The notes under the pieces: model-generated
What the model was told of the DNA's origin: nothing
Seen by the model: the letters and a program-made list of their open reading frames with translations, nothing else
Databases searched by the model: none
NCBI RefSeq assembly: GCF_016714285.1
Contig: NZ_JADJNN010000010.1
Span: 124,001-188,000 of the forward strand
Length of the DNA stretch: 64,000 bases
Direction of reading: 5' to 3'
Origin: Nannocystis sp.
GTDB taxonomy: Bacteria; Myxococcota_A; Polyangia; Nannocystales; Nannocystaceae
Program-made: the position numbers and the translations under genes
Shown: piece after piece, positions 27,834 to 36,885 of the stretch
Position numbering within the stretch: the stretch's first letter is position 1
How the letters are laid out: each line of letters opens with the position of its first letter

Positions 27834-28726
27834 TGCTCGCATTCGTCATCACCCTGGCCGTTGCTATCGCCCCCGTGCCTGCGGCGCTGTCGCCCGAGGC
27901 TGGCGAGCACAACACGAAGGCCATGCAGTTCTACGATAACCGGCAGCTCGAGCCCGCCTTCGCGGAGTTCCAGGCCGCCTACAATACCATGCCCGATCCA
28001 CGCCGCGATCGTGCCGGCCGCGAGCTGCTGCTCGGCTCGATGCGGGCGACGCTGCTCGACCTGTACGATGCGACCGGTGAACCCGGGCCGCTGTGTCGCT
28101 TGCAGGCGGTCCTGCAGACGCACGTGGATGCCCTGACGACGGCGTTTCCGGACGATCCCGAGATGCTCGAGATCCGCAGCGCCCGGGCTCGCCATCAAGA
28201 GGTCACGCAGCAACTCGCCGGTATCGGGCCAGACGCTTGCGCACCGCCACCGCCGCTACCACCCGTGATCACGGCGTCGCCCACGCCCCCTCCCGCCCCG
28301 GCCAGCACCGCCGTGCCCCCGCCAGCGCAAGCTCCCACCGATCACTCGATCCCCCCGCGTCAGCTCCGCATCGCGGGCGGCGTCACGTTCGGGCTGGGAG
28401 CGGCGCTGCTCGGCGGCATGACTTACGGCATCGTCGTCGAGGCCCAGCGGAAGGCGCAAGCCAATACCATCGATGCCGAAGCTGCGGCTCGCCCGCTCAC
28501 GACGGACGAGTACACGAAACTCCTCGACCTTCGCGGCGACGCCATGAACGCGCGCTATGTGGCGATCGGAACCGGCGTTGCTGCCGGTGTGGCGACTGGG
28601 CTCGGAACGATGTTGTTCGTGCTTGCCCGGCGATCGGCGCGTACTCAGAGGCTGTCTCTCGCACCATGGTGGACGCATGGGGGTGCCGGCTTGACCCTCA
28701 GCATGCGGCTCGGAGCCGCGCATTGA
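27833..28726 (+). CDS. Exported protein with TPR-like N-terminus and C-terminal membrane hairpin
   Basis: About 297 residues. A signal peptide (MLAFVITLAVAIAPVPAALS) is followed by a helical repeat-like region (NTKAMQFYDNRQLEPAFAEFQAAYN) of about 110 residues, a Pro-rich linker, then two hydrophobic segments (GVTFGLGAALLGGMTYGIVV and GTGVAAGVATGLGTMLFVLA). This layout recurs beside kinases in myxobacteria but has no named function. The ATG at 27833 shares one base with the kinase stop, so it is co-translated with the kinase and may be its partner or substrate. Confidence 0.75.
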   Translation: MLAFVITLAVAIAPVPAALSPEAGEHNTKAMQFYDNRQLEPAFAEFQAAYNTMPDPRRDRAGRELLLGSMRATLLDLYDATGEPGPLCRLQAVLQTHVDALTTAFPDDPEMLEIRSARARHQEVTQQLAGIGPDACAPPPPLPPVITASPTPPPAPASTAVPPPAQAPTDHSIPPRQLRIAGGVTFGLGAALLGGMTYGIVVEAQRKAQANTIDAEAAARPLTTDEYTKLLDLRGDAMNARYVAIGTGVAAGVATGLGTMLFVLARRSARTQRLSLAPWWTHGGAGLTLSMRLGAAH

Positions 28727-28767
28727 CCGCAACCTGGAGACATCCGACGATAACCGCGAGGTCTCTC

Positions 28768-29912
28768 ATGCCTAATCATCGCTCGCTCCAGCCGTGGCTC
28801 CCCTTGATCCTTCTCGCCGTCGCCTGTAACCACGGTGGGGAAGCTGCTGCCGGTGAAAAGCCCGACGGTGGGACCGGCACCACGGGCACATCCTCAACAT
28901 CGACCTCGGGCCCTGACGTGCCGACAACGACCCTACCGACCACCGACGCGTCCAGTTCGGGTGGGGGCAGCACAGCCACCGAGGCCACCGGCAACACAAG
29001 TACGGGCGCAGACCCCGGGACTTCGTCCAGTTCCACCACGGACCCCCAGTCGCCGACCTGCGGTGACGCGAAGTTCGACCCTGGCGAGGAGTGCGACCAG
29101 GGCTTCGGCGACGGCGGAACGACGACCAGGGGGCTTGCACCCTGGAGTGCAAGTTGGCGGCCTGCGGTGACGGTCTGATCTGGGCCGGCAAGGAGGCGTG
29201 CGACAACGGTCCCAACAACAATAACGAGCTCTATGGCGGTTGTACGACGATGTGCCAATTCGGCGATCGCTGCAACGACGGCATCGTCCAGGGCCCGGAG
29301 GAGTGCGACCTCGGAGCCGACAACGGCACGGACGAGTTCCCGGCGAACGGAGTCCCCTGCGACAGCGGCTGCCGCTACCACGCACGCCTGGTCTTTCTCA
29401 GCAGCACGACCTACAAGGGCGGCGAGGTTGGCGGCGTCGAGGGTGCCCATCTCAAGTGCAAGGCGCTCGCAGACAAGGCAGGCTTCGACAACTCGGCGAG
29501 CTTCATGGCCTGGATCAGCGACGCCCAGCACAGCCCTGCGCAGGACTTCAAGCACGACATCGATACCGTGGACCTCGCCTACGTGCTGCCCAACGGCGTG
29601 CGCATCGCGGACGACTGGAACGATCTGGTCCTCAATGGACCGGGTGATGGCATCGTCGTCACAGACACCGGGGAGAAACTGAGCGAGGAGCGAGTATGGA
29701 CGGGAACCGCCCCGAGTGGGGAAGTGTTCGATGGGGTGCACTGTAAGGGTTGGAGTAGTTCTTCACCCGAAGATAAGGGACGGATCGGTCGAAACGCGGT
29801 TCCCCAAAAACCGGCTGACGTTTGGACACAGTGGGACGACGAGCGGCAGTGGACCAACTACCTGACTGTGCTCTGCAACTGGAAATATCGGCTGTACTGC
29901 GTGGAGCAATGA
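28768..29912 (+). CDS. Lipoprotein with Cys-rich repeats and DUF1554-type domain, one frameshift
   Basis: Starts at ATG 28768. Lipoprotein signal with lipobox LAVAC near residue 22, then a Thr/Ser/Gly linker of about 70 residues, Cys-rich myxobacterial repeats (CGDAKFDPGEECD, CGDGLIWAGKEACDNG, CNDGIVQGPEECDLG), and a C-terminal domain (LVFLSSTTYKGGEVGGVEGA, RVWTGTAPSG, LCNWKYRLYCVEQ) of the DUF1554/C-type-lectin-like kind. The frame slips near 29113, where GGCGGAACG should be GGCGGGAACG (GGNDDQGACTLEC). Restored length is about 381 residues. It is probably displayed on the outer membrane; its ligand is unknown. A paralogue follows immediately. Confidence 0.85.
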
Positions 29913-29923
29913 GGACCGAGACC

Positions 29924-30787
29924 ATGAAGTTCCATGTCGTCCACCTTCTCTGCTGCGCCCTCGTCGGTTGCACCGGCTGCGCAGTCGAGCGCATCGATCA
30001 GATTATTGCCGAGCATGGCGTTACCTACTGGGACAGCAGCACCGGGGAGACATCCGCGGCGTTAGACACCTCGACAAGCACGACGACAAGCACTAACGGA
30101 ACCTCCGGGGAGGACAACAATACAAGCACGTCCGTTGACCCGATGACTGGAAGCGAGGGCCAGGGCTCAGAGACCGGTGTTTCTAGCAGCAGCGGTACGG
30201 GCAATCCTGCGCCGGTCTGTGGCGATGGTGTGGTGGAGGGGGACGAGGCCTGTGACGATGGCAACGATACCCCGGACGACGGCTGCCAAAAGTGCATGAC
30301 AGACTCGATCGTCTTCGTTAGCAGTGAAATCTACAAGGGTTTCGCGTTGGGGGGCTTGTACGGCGCGGATCAACGTTGCCGGAGCCTCGCCGCGAAGGCA
30401 AATCTCCCGCGTTTCGAGACCTTCCGAGCATGGCTGAGCACGTCCAAAATGCCCGTGGCCGAGCGTTTGATTCACTCGTGGGGGCGTTACAAGTTGGTCA
30501 ATGGACTGGTTATTGCGGCCAACTGGGAAGCGCTCACGACCGCTCTGTTGCAGAACCCGATCATGGTCGACGAGATGTCGCAAACCCGAGACTACGGAGC
30601 CTGGACGGGCACGCTCGCGTCTGGAGACGCGGTACCCGGCTCCTCGTTCTGCGGAGACTGGGATGATAACTCAGGAAAGACGATATTCGGCGCCGCCGGG
30701 CTTACAAAGAATGTCGACGCTACCTGGTCGTTCTTCGACGACGTAGAGTGCGGGACTGATTTGCACATTTATTGTGTTGAGCAGTGA
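29924..30787 (+). CDS. Lipoprotein paralogue with DUF1554-type domain
   Basis: 287 residues from ATG 29924 (GAGGACCGAG upstream). A signal peptide with Cys near residue 16 (LVGCTGCAVE) makes lipidation likely. The Thr/Ser linker is followed by one Cys-rich repeat (CGDGVVEGDEACDDGND) and the same C-terminal domain as the preceding gene (VFVSSEIYKGFALGGLYGADQRC, GAWTGTLASG, DLHIYCVEQ). It is shorter because it has one Cys-rich repeat where the neighbour has three. It arose by tandem duplication and is intact. Confidence 0.85.
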   Translation: MKFHVVHLLCCALVGCTGCAVERIDQIIAEHGVTYWDSSTGETSAALDTSTSTTTSTNGTSGEDNNTSTSVDPMTGSEGQGSETGVSSSSGTGNPAPVCGDGVVEGDEACDDGNDTPDDGCQKCMTDSIVFVSSEIYKGFALGGLYGADQRCRSLAAKANLPRFETFRAWLSTSKMPVAERLIHSWGRYKLVNGLVIAANWEALTTALLQNPIMVDEMSQTRDYGAWTGTLASGDAVPGSSFCGDWDDNSGKTIFGAAGLTKNVDATWSFFDDVECGTDLHIYCVEQ

Positions 30788-30809
30788 ATGTGGGGGTAAG
30801 TCGAGGTTA

Positions 30810-31209
30810 AAGTTCGGAATCGTGGAGCCGATCGTTGTCGAGTCGGATCCGTGGCCCGGCGCGGTATTGCGGTCCGAGACCACGCATGGGGCGCTTGAGC
30901 TCGCCGAACTTGCCGATTTGTAGGAGCACGCCGTGGGCGGTGAGCATGTCGACGAACCTGGGGCCGTCGACGAGTTTGAGGTTCGGCTCGCTCTGGGCGG
31001 CCTGGACGGCGCGGCCGCTGGCGGAGACGCCGCGATCGTTCGGCGGAGCACGGCGGGTTCGCGTCTTGAGCGCGACGAGCTCGCGGTACCAAGGAGCGTC
31101 GTGTGGGCGATGATGCTGGGCGGCGATGAGCGCTCGTGCGCGTCGTTGCGCTCGGCGACACGATCCACGGGCGTCGTGGGTACGGGCTTGTTGGTGTAGA
31201 GTCCCCACG
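30810..31209 (-). pseudogene. Decayed accessory-gene scrap, second copy found near 34.4 kb
   Basis: A minus-strand frame reads PWYRELVALKTRTRR, then RAVQAAQSEPNLKLVDGPRFVDMLTAHGV and LQIGKFGELKRPM. The LVDGPRFVDML ending is reminiscent of Mrr-type restriction endonuclease domains (a weak resemblance). No complete gene can be built. The plus-strand bases from about 30921 to 30968 (GGAGCACGCCGTGGGCGG to GGGGCCGTCGAC) are repeated with a 6-base deletion at about 34354-34396, so these are two copies of one decayed sequence. It fills the gap between the lipoproteins and the kinase gene. Confidence 0.45.
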
Positions 31210-34081
31210 ATGACCGCGACATCGATCGAGATGCGCGATACCGTTGCCGCCAGCGACCCAGGCGACGTTCGCACGGCCTTCGAGTTCACCCGCGGCACGC
31301 TCATCAATCGCTATGTCGTACTCGAGCGCCTCGGCGCCGGGGGCATGAGCATTGTATATGCGGCCTATGACCCGGAGCTGCGCCGCCGGGTCGCGCTCCA
31401 GCTGCTGCTGTTCGACGCGGAGGGCGCGGACCAGGTCCGTATGTTGCGCGAGGCCCGGGCGATCGCCCGACTGTCTCACCCGAATGTCATCACGGTCTTC
31501 GATGTCGGCACCTTCGAGGGGCGCATTTATATCACGATGGAGTATGTCGACGGCCAGACGATGCGAGATTGGTGGGCGAGCGCCCCGCGCGGCTGGAGCG
31601 AGACCCTTGCGGTGTTCCTGGATGCCGCGCGTGGCCTGTCGGCGGCCCACGCCGCTGGCCTGATCCACCGCGACTTCAAGCCCGAGAACGTGCTGATCGG
31701 CAAGGACGGGCGGGTCCGAGTCCTCGACTTCGGTCTGGCGCGTCGCGTCCCCACGGTCGCCAGCGCGGGTGAGATGCCGACCGCGCGATCGTATGAGAGC
31801 GTCGCCATCCCTGGCACCGATGTGTTTCGCATCGATATCTCGCGCGTCGGCGCGGTGGTTGGGACACCCGCGTACATGGCCCCGGGAGGCTGGCTCGCGC
31901 GGCGATCGATCATCGTGCTGATCAGTTTTCGTTCTGCGTGGCCCTTTTCGAGGGTCTGTTCGGGCATCGACCGTACAACGGGGACAACACGACCGAGCTG
32001 TTGAGGGCGATCTCCCGCGGTGCGCTGGAATTCAAGGAGACAAGGCACGCCGTGCCGCAGCGGCTGACCCGCGTGTTGGTGCGGGGCCTCGCGGCAGACG
32101 CCGGACAGCGCTTCGCCAGCATGGAAGAGCTGGCCCGGGCGCTCGAGCGGGCGAGGACGCCGCGTCGCACGGGTCTGTGGGCCGGTCTCGTTGGTGCGGT
32201 GGTTGTGGCGATCGGCTATGGGTACTTTGTGGCCAACCAGCCCGAGGCCCATGCGGCCCGCTGCCTGGACGGCGAACAGCGCATCGCCGGCGTGTGGAAT
32301 GCGGGCCGTGCGGCAGCCATTGAGCGATCGATGGTCGCCACCGGTCTGGCCTACGCGCGCACGACCGGCCCGCTCGTCCAGGCGCAGTTGGGTCGCTACG
32401 CGCAAGCCTGGCGCGAGGCGCACGCGACGGTGTGTAACGCGACCTACGTCGATCAGACGCAGCCGCGGCCGCTTCTGGACGCGCGGCTGGATTGCCTCGA
32501 CGAGCACCTGACCGATCTGCGGACCGCGGTTGGCATCTTCGCCGACGCCGACGCCGGGGTCGCTGAGTACGCGGTACAGGCAGCGAGCGATCTGCGTCCG
32601 CCGAATCGATGCACCGCGGCAGCCATGCGTGAGAGCGCTATGATCGGGTCCGAGGCGGCCGTACGCGAGGTCAGCGAAGAGCTGTCCCGGGTGCGTGTCG
32701 AGAACGACGCCGGCCGCCACAGCCGGGCCCGCGAGCTCGCCGGGGCCGCGCTCGCCCAGGCCGATGCTGCCGGCGATGCTTCCCTGCGCGCCGAGGCGCT
32801 GCTGCAGCTGGGGTTCGCGGAGCTCGCCGACGAGGCGCTGAGCGCTGCTGTTACCAGCCTGATCGCGGCGTACGAGCTCGCCGACGAGGCAGGTTTGGAC
32901 GGGGTCCGGGCCGCCGCGGCGACCCGGCTGATCCGCGCGGTCGGCGTGCTACCGAGTCACGACGCCGAGGGGATGATGTGGAGTCGGATCGCCCACGCGG
33001 TGATCCGTCGTCTTGGCAGCCCGCCCGAGCTTGTGGTCGAGTTCCACGCCAACCTGGCAGGTCTCCACTTCCGCTTCGCGCGCTACGTCGAGGCCCTCGC
33101 CGAGCTCGACCGCGCAGTGGCGCTCGATAGCGATGCCACCAGCTATCGCGTCGCCGCATATCGAGCCGACCTCGGTGACGTGCACCTAAGACGTCGGCAT
33201 GAAGCGCTGGCCCAGATCGAGTATGAGGCGGCGATCGAGCAGGGGGCGATCAGCCTGGGGCCCGAGCATCCCGCTCTTGCGCGACCGATCTCTTATCGTG
33301 GGTGGACCCAGCTCAAGCAGGGGCGCCTGGCCGCGGCAGAGATGGACTTTCGTCGTTCTGTGTCGATTGTCGAGGCTGCCTTCGGTCCGGAGGACGCGCG
33401 GCTGGCGTCCCATCTCAACGGGCTCGCCACCGTCGATCTTTATGAAGGCGACTACGCCGCGGCCGGGAAGATCTACGAGCGCATTCGCCGGCTGGTGGCG
33501 CGCAGCAAGGGGCCCGATCATCTCGACTATATTCGCGCCAGCACCAACCTCGCAGAGGTAGAGCTGCGTAGTGGTGACCTGGCGCGGCGCAGCAGCTCGG
33601 CGATCAGGTGCTGACAAGCCTGGAGGCCACGCTGGGCCCGGACCACGACCGCGTGGCGCATATCCTGGCTCACCTGGCGCGGGCGCACATTCTGCAAGGG
33701 AACTTCGCCATCGCGGGGCAGCAGTTGGACCGTGCGGTGGAGATCCTCGATCGCACTCAGGGCCCGAGTTTCCCCGAGCTTTCGCGGCCGCTGATCGCCC
33801 AGGGTCTGCTGGCGCTGGCCCGCGGGCGCCCGGCAGAGGCACTTGCCCCGCTGGAGCGGACGCTGGCTCTGGTCGGCGATGGCTGGGAGCCGCCCGCCGA
33901 ATACACCGAGCTGCGCTTGGCCCTTGCGGAGGCGCTGTGGTCCGCTGGTGGCGATCGTGTTCGCGCCCGGGCCCTCGTCGGCGAGGTCGTCGAGCGACTG
34001 CGTGACGAGGCCGCCTCCCCAGGGCGGGCCGGCTGGATTGCCGATGCCGAACGGTGGTTGGCAGGGCATCCAGAGGCGTGA
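31210..34081 (+). CDS. Ser/Thr kinase with transmembrane span and TPR domain, two frameshifts
   Basis: About 957 residues after repair. Kinase domain: LGAGGMSIVYAAYD, VALQLLLF (Gln where the ATP-binding Lys is expected), HRDFKPEN, VLDFGLAR, GTPAYMAP and VALFEGLFGHRPY. A membrane span follows (GLWAGLVGAVVVAIGYGYFV), then a long helical TPR region (for example ARELAGAALAQADAAGD, LAELDRAVALD, AAEMDFRRSVSIVEAAFG, QQLDRAVEILDR). Breaks are near 31885-31905 (activation segment) and near 33582 (GGCGCGGCG should be GGCGGCGGCG); each is repaired by one base. This is the common myxobacterial kinase-TPR type. The Lys-to-Gln change suggests reduced or unusual activity, if it is not a base error. Confidence 0.82.
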
Positions 34082-34130
34082 GGGACCGACGTGCGATCGA
34101 TCTTGAGGATCACGGCCTCGTGGTCCTGCT

Positions 34131-34470
34131 TCAGTCGGTGGCGGCCGGCAGGTTGGCGGCCTGTTCGTCGAGGAGCTTCAGGGCGCGGAGCGGGTCGATG
34201 CGGCCGATCCGCTGGCCGCGGTGGAGCACGCCGTGGAGGCGGACGTAGCCGCGGCCGCTCTCGTGGGCGCGGACGGCGTCGGTCTCGAGGTAGGCCTCGA
34301 CGCGGCTGTGCTCGATGCTCTCGACCAGGTCTGCGGGGCGCGCGATTTGCCGGAGAACGCCGTGGGCGGCGAGCACGAACTTGGGGCCGTCGACAGGTCG
34401 TGGCGGTCGCAGGGCTGGCGGTCGACAACCCCGCGAGGTTCGGGTAGGACCGCCGAGGATACGAGCTCCA
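34131..34470 (-). pseudogene. Internally deleted copy of the 392-aa gene at 10.7-11.9 kb fused to another scrap
   Basis: Plus-strand bases 34150-34285 nearly match 10768-10890 (for example GGCGGACGTAGCCGCGGCCG), encoding GYVRLHGVLHRGQRIGRIDP on the minus strand. Immediately beyond, 34287-34340 matches 11268-11325 (LVESIEHSRVEAYLET), so about 380 bp between them are deleted. Next to it, at about 34349-34396, sits the AHGV/VDGP scrap shared with 30.9 kb. No intact gene remains. Such near-identical fragments mean a recent copy of the 10.7 kb module that has since decayed. Confidence 0.7.
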
Positions 34471-34488
34471 GGTAGTGGGGTTGCCGCC

Positions 34489-35035
34489 ATGAACACCCAG
34501 ACCTTCCAGGATCGAGTCGATCCGAGCCGGTGATTTGCATGCGTACCTGCGCAACGTGGGGTGGACGATGGAGAAGAGCGTCGGACCCGTGACGATCTTC
34601 TCTCGTGAGGTCGACGTGCCGCGTGACCCTGACGATCCGGATCTTCCCGCCCGGGAGGTCGTGCGGGCCTGGGTGGTGGGCGACTCGACGCTGAGCGACT
34701 ACCGCGAGCGTATGTCCGCGGTGGTCGACCTTCTCGCCGCGACCGAGACGCGGCCGACGATCCAGGTGCTCAACGACGAGAGCGGTCATTCCGAGGAACT
34801 GCTGCAGTTGGTCGATGATGGCGTCAGTGCGAACCTCCTCGAGGCGAGGGCCGCGTTGTCACCCCCGAGCAGCCGGGCGGTCGTTGATGCCTCGATCTCA
34901 TGGTCGCCTCTGCGCCCGGCGCCGCGTGCTGCGACCTCGCACGTGCGCATCCATGCCGAGAGCTTTCCGCTGTTCGCCGAGGCCGCCCGTGTCCTCCGCG
35001 AGCGCCGCATGAAGCTCGACGAGGTCGAAGCTTAG
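34489..35035 (+). CDS. Uncharacterised protein, first gene of a three-gene operon, one frameshift
   Basis: The ATG at 34489 gives MNTQTFQD, after which the reading continues one base out of phase as RIESIRAGDLHAYLRNVGWTMEK, so one extra base near 34508 is likely. A shorter TTG start at 34535 would also work. About 181 residues. The pattern AYLRNVGW, VTIFSREVDVP, VVGDSTLSDYRERMSAVVDLLAATE (domain near residues 15-100) recurs in uncharacterised bacterial proteins, but I know no function. The second half has VRIHAESFPLFAEAARVL. It is followed 1 nt later by the phosphotransferase-like gene. Confidence 0.65.
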
Positions 35036-35036
35036 A

Positions 35037-35936
35037 ATGAGCTGTATCGACACCACAAACATCCTCGGCCATCTGCGCGAACAGCTCCCGACCCTGCAGG
35101 TGCATGGCGTGTTGGCACGCTCGCTCAAGTGCCATGTGCTCTCGGCCTCGCTCGACGGTCGTTCCGTGGTGGTCAAGTGGCTGGCTCGGCCCGAGCCTCC
35201 GTGGGGCTGGTACTTTGAGCGTGAGCAGAAGCTGCTCTCCGCGTTCGCCGCTTCTGGCGAGGGCGGCGTCACCCCCGAACTTCTGGCCTCAGGACCGCGT
35301 TGGATGGTGCTGGCGCGGATCGCAGGCTCGGCCATCGTCCCTGGTCGCCTCGCCCGCGACGTGGACCCGACCGTGGTGGCGGCGGCGCTACGGGCCCGCC
35401 ACCGGCTAGCCCAGACCACGACTCCCTGGCCATCCTTCGTCCCGGACGGCAGGACCCTGGCAGAGGTGCGCTCGCGTCTGCTCGAGGATCCCTGTGATGG
35501 CCTCGGCTGGTGCACCGCGGGCCTCGCACGCGGTGCCGCCCTGGGCCTGATCGACCTCGACGACGCGGCACTCGCAATCGCCGCCCTGAGGGCCTGGCCT
35601 ATCCTCGCGCGTTCGCACGGAGACCTGCTCCCACGGAACGTGATTGTCGATGGCGCCTCGGCCCGCCTCGTCGATCTGGAGTGCGCGGGCGACCACCCCG
35701 AAGCTTGGGATCACGCCTTACTCTGGGCCAACCTGTCCCCTGCGATTCGCGGCGTGGTCGAGACCGATTTTGGCCTCGACCATGGCCCTCGGGGCCAGTC
35801 TTTTCGGGCTTGTGTCGTCTTTGCGCTGGTGCGCGAGTTGAAGTTCGCCCGCGGTGCTCGCCTCGGCGGCGAGCTCCAAAACACGCTGCATGACGCCGTC
35901 TCGGCCCTTCGTTCGCGGGGTCCGCTCGGAAAATGA
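35037..35936 (+). CDS. APH/choline-kinase-fold phosphotransferase
   Basis: 299 residues with the aminoglycoside-phosphotransferase fold: a Lys strand SVVVKWLARP near residue 45, the catalytic loop SHGDLLPRNVIVD near residue 200, and LVDLECAGDHPEAWD (metal-binding Asp). The N-terminal lobe is short and the substrate-binding region is not of a known antibiotic-resistance type. It is sandwiched between two uncharacterised genes, 1 nt after the first and 10 nt before the third. This arrangement suggests modification of a small molecule or of a partner protein in a dedicated system, not drug resistance. Substrate unknown. Confidence 0.78.
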   Translation: MSCIDTTNILGHLREQLPTLQVHGVLARSLKCHVLSASLDGRSVVVKWLARPEPPWGWYFEREQKLLSAFAASGEGGVTPELLASGPRWMVLARIAGSAIVPGRLARDVDPTVVAAALRARHRLAQTTTPWPSFVPDGRTLAEVRSRLLEDPCDGLGWCTAGLARGAALGLIDLDDAALAIAALRAWPILARSHGDLLPRNVIVDGASARLVDLECAGDHPEAWDHALLWANLSPAIRGVVETDFGLDHGPRGQSFRACVVFALVRELKFARGARLGGELQNTLHDAVSALRSRGPLGK

Positions 35937-35945
35937 GGCATCCGC

Positions 35946-36542
35946 ATGGAGGTGCTGCGTTGGAGCACGACCGCGGCGTCGACTCCGTGCTATCGCTCGG
36001 TCGTGGACGACGCGTCACCGATCGGGCTGTTCGAGGTCAAGGCGTCGCGCCGCGCCGGCGCGCTCGAGCACTGGATCGCCACGAGAGCGAGCCTCGCTGC
36101 GGCAGCGCAGGCGGTGATCGACGACCTCGCCCCGCTGCTGACCGTGGACGAGCGCACGCGCTTCCTCGACGCCGAGGGGCTGCACCGGCCGCTCGCGGCG
36201 CTGGCCGACGCGGTCGCGGGCCGGTCGGCGTCGATGCTGTACGCGTGGGCGGCGATCTCGGCGCTGGTGTGTGGCGAGCTCGCCGACATTCCGGCCTGCC
36301 ACGCGACCCAGGCCGTGCTCGCGGACCCCGACGACGAGCTCGCGTGGGACACGTTCGTCGAGGCTGTGCGGTCGTACTGCCCGCCGGATCTGTTCGACGA
36401 TGTACGCGGGTGGGCCGACGATCCGGAGCGGCCCACGACGCTGGTTGATCGGGCGCTCGAGAGCTTCGCCGCGGCCGCGGACGACTGGTCGGAGGACGAG
36501 CGCGAGGCGCTCGCCGGGCTGCGCGCGGCGCTCGGGCGCTGA
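35946..36542 (+). CDS. Uncharacterised helical protein, third gene of the APH operon
   Basis: 198 residues, no recognised family. N-terminal beta segment (MEVLRWSTTAASTPCYRSVV, IGLFEVKASRR), then mostly helices rich in Ala/Leu (SLAAAAQAVIDDLAPLL, AISALVCGELADIPACHATQ) and a Trp/Asp-containing C-terminus (DDWSEDEREALAGLRAAL). Cytoplasmic by composition. It follows the phosphotransferase gene by 10 nt and is probably co-transcribed. Confidence 0.7.
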   Translation: MEVLRWSTTAASTPCYRSVVDDASPIGLFEVKASRRAGALEHWIATRASLAAAAQAVIDDLAPLLTVDERTRFLDAEGLHRPLAALADAVAGRSASMLYAWAAISALVCGELADIPACHATQAVLADPDDELAWDTFVEAVRSYCPPDLFDDVRGWADDPERPTTLVDRALESFAAAADDWSEDEREALAGLRAALGR

Positions 36543-36885
36543 CGCGTCAGGTCCAGAACACGCACGCCGGCGAGGCTGCCATCGGGTGCGAGGCCGACGA
36601 TGAATACCGGGTGTTCGTCCACACGGGCGTCTCGACGATCATCGTGGCGCTCGCGCGCCGCCATTGTGTGGCGGCGGCGATCATCGTTCAAGGGCTGGTA
36701 TTGAGCGCCGTTGCGATCGGGCGCTATATGGAACTGCAGGATTAGGCGCAACCTGCGGGTCGCGCTGACCGGCGATGCGCGGGCCGACCTCGGTGGCCGC
36801 GATCGGGGCAGCGGGTCAGTCTTCCGGGCAGGTACTTACTGACTGGAGCTGCCGCACTCTCCGCGCGGCCTGTTATGATCCGCGT
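36543..36885. other. Intergenic gap without a secure gene
   Basis: 343 bp. Short frames exist on both strands, including a minus-strand one reading HPVFIVGLAPDGSLAGVRVL that looks like the tail of a small beta-rich protein, but none has a start, length and ribosome site that agree. The final 100 bp should contain the promoter of the beta-lactamase-fold gene (a TATGAT box lies at about 36873, probably too close to the start codon). Confidence 0.4.

Noticed and set aside
35037..35936. Antibiotic resistance gene
   Set aside because: The fold is shared with aminoglycoside kinases, but it lacks a recognisable resistance subtype and sits in a dedicated three-gene operon.
36540..36751. Small minus-strand gene in the gap before the beta-lactamase-fold gene
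   Set aside because: A short stretch looks protein-like, but the plus strand gives an equally plausible frame and neither has a good start site.
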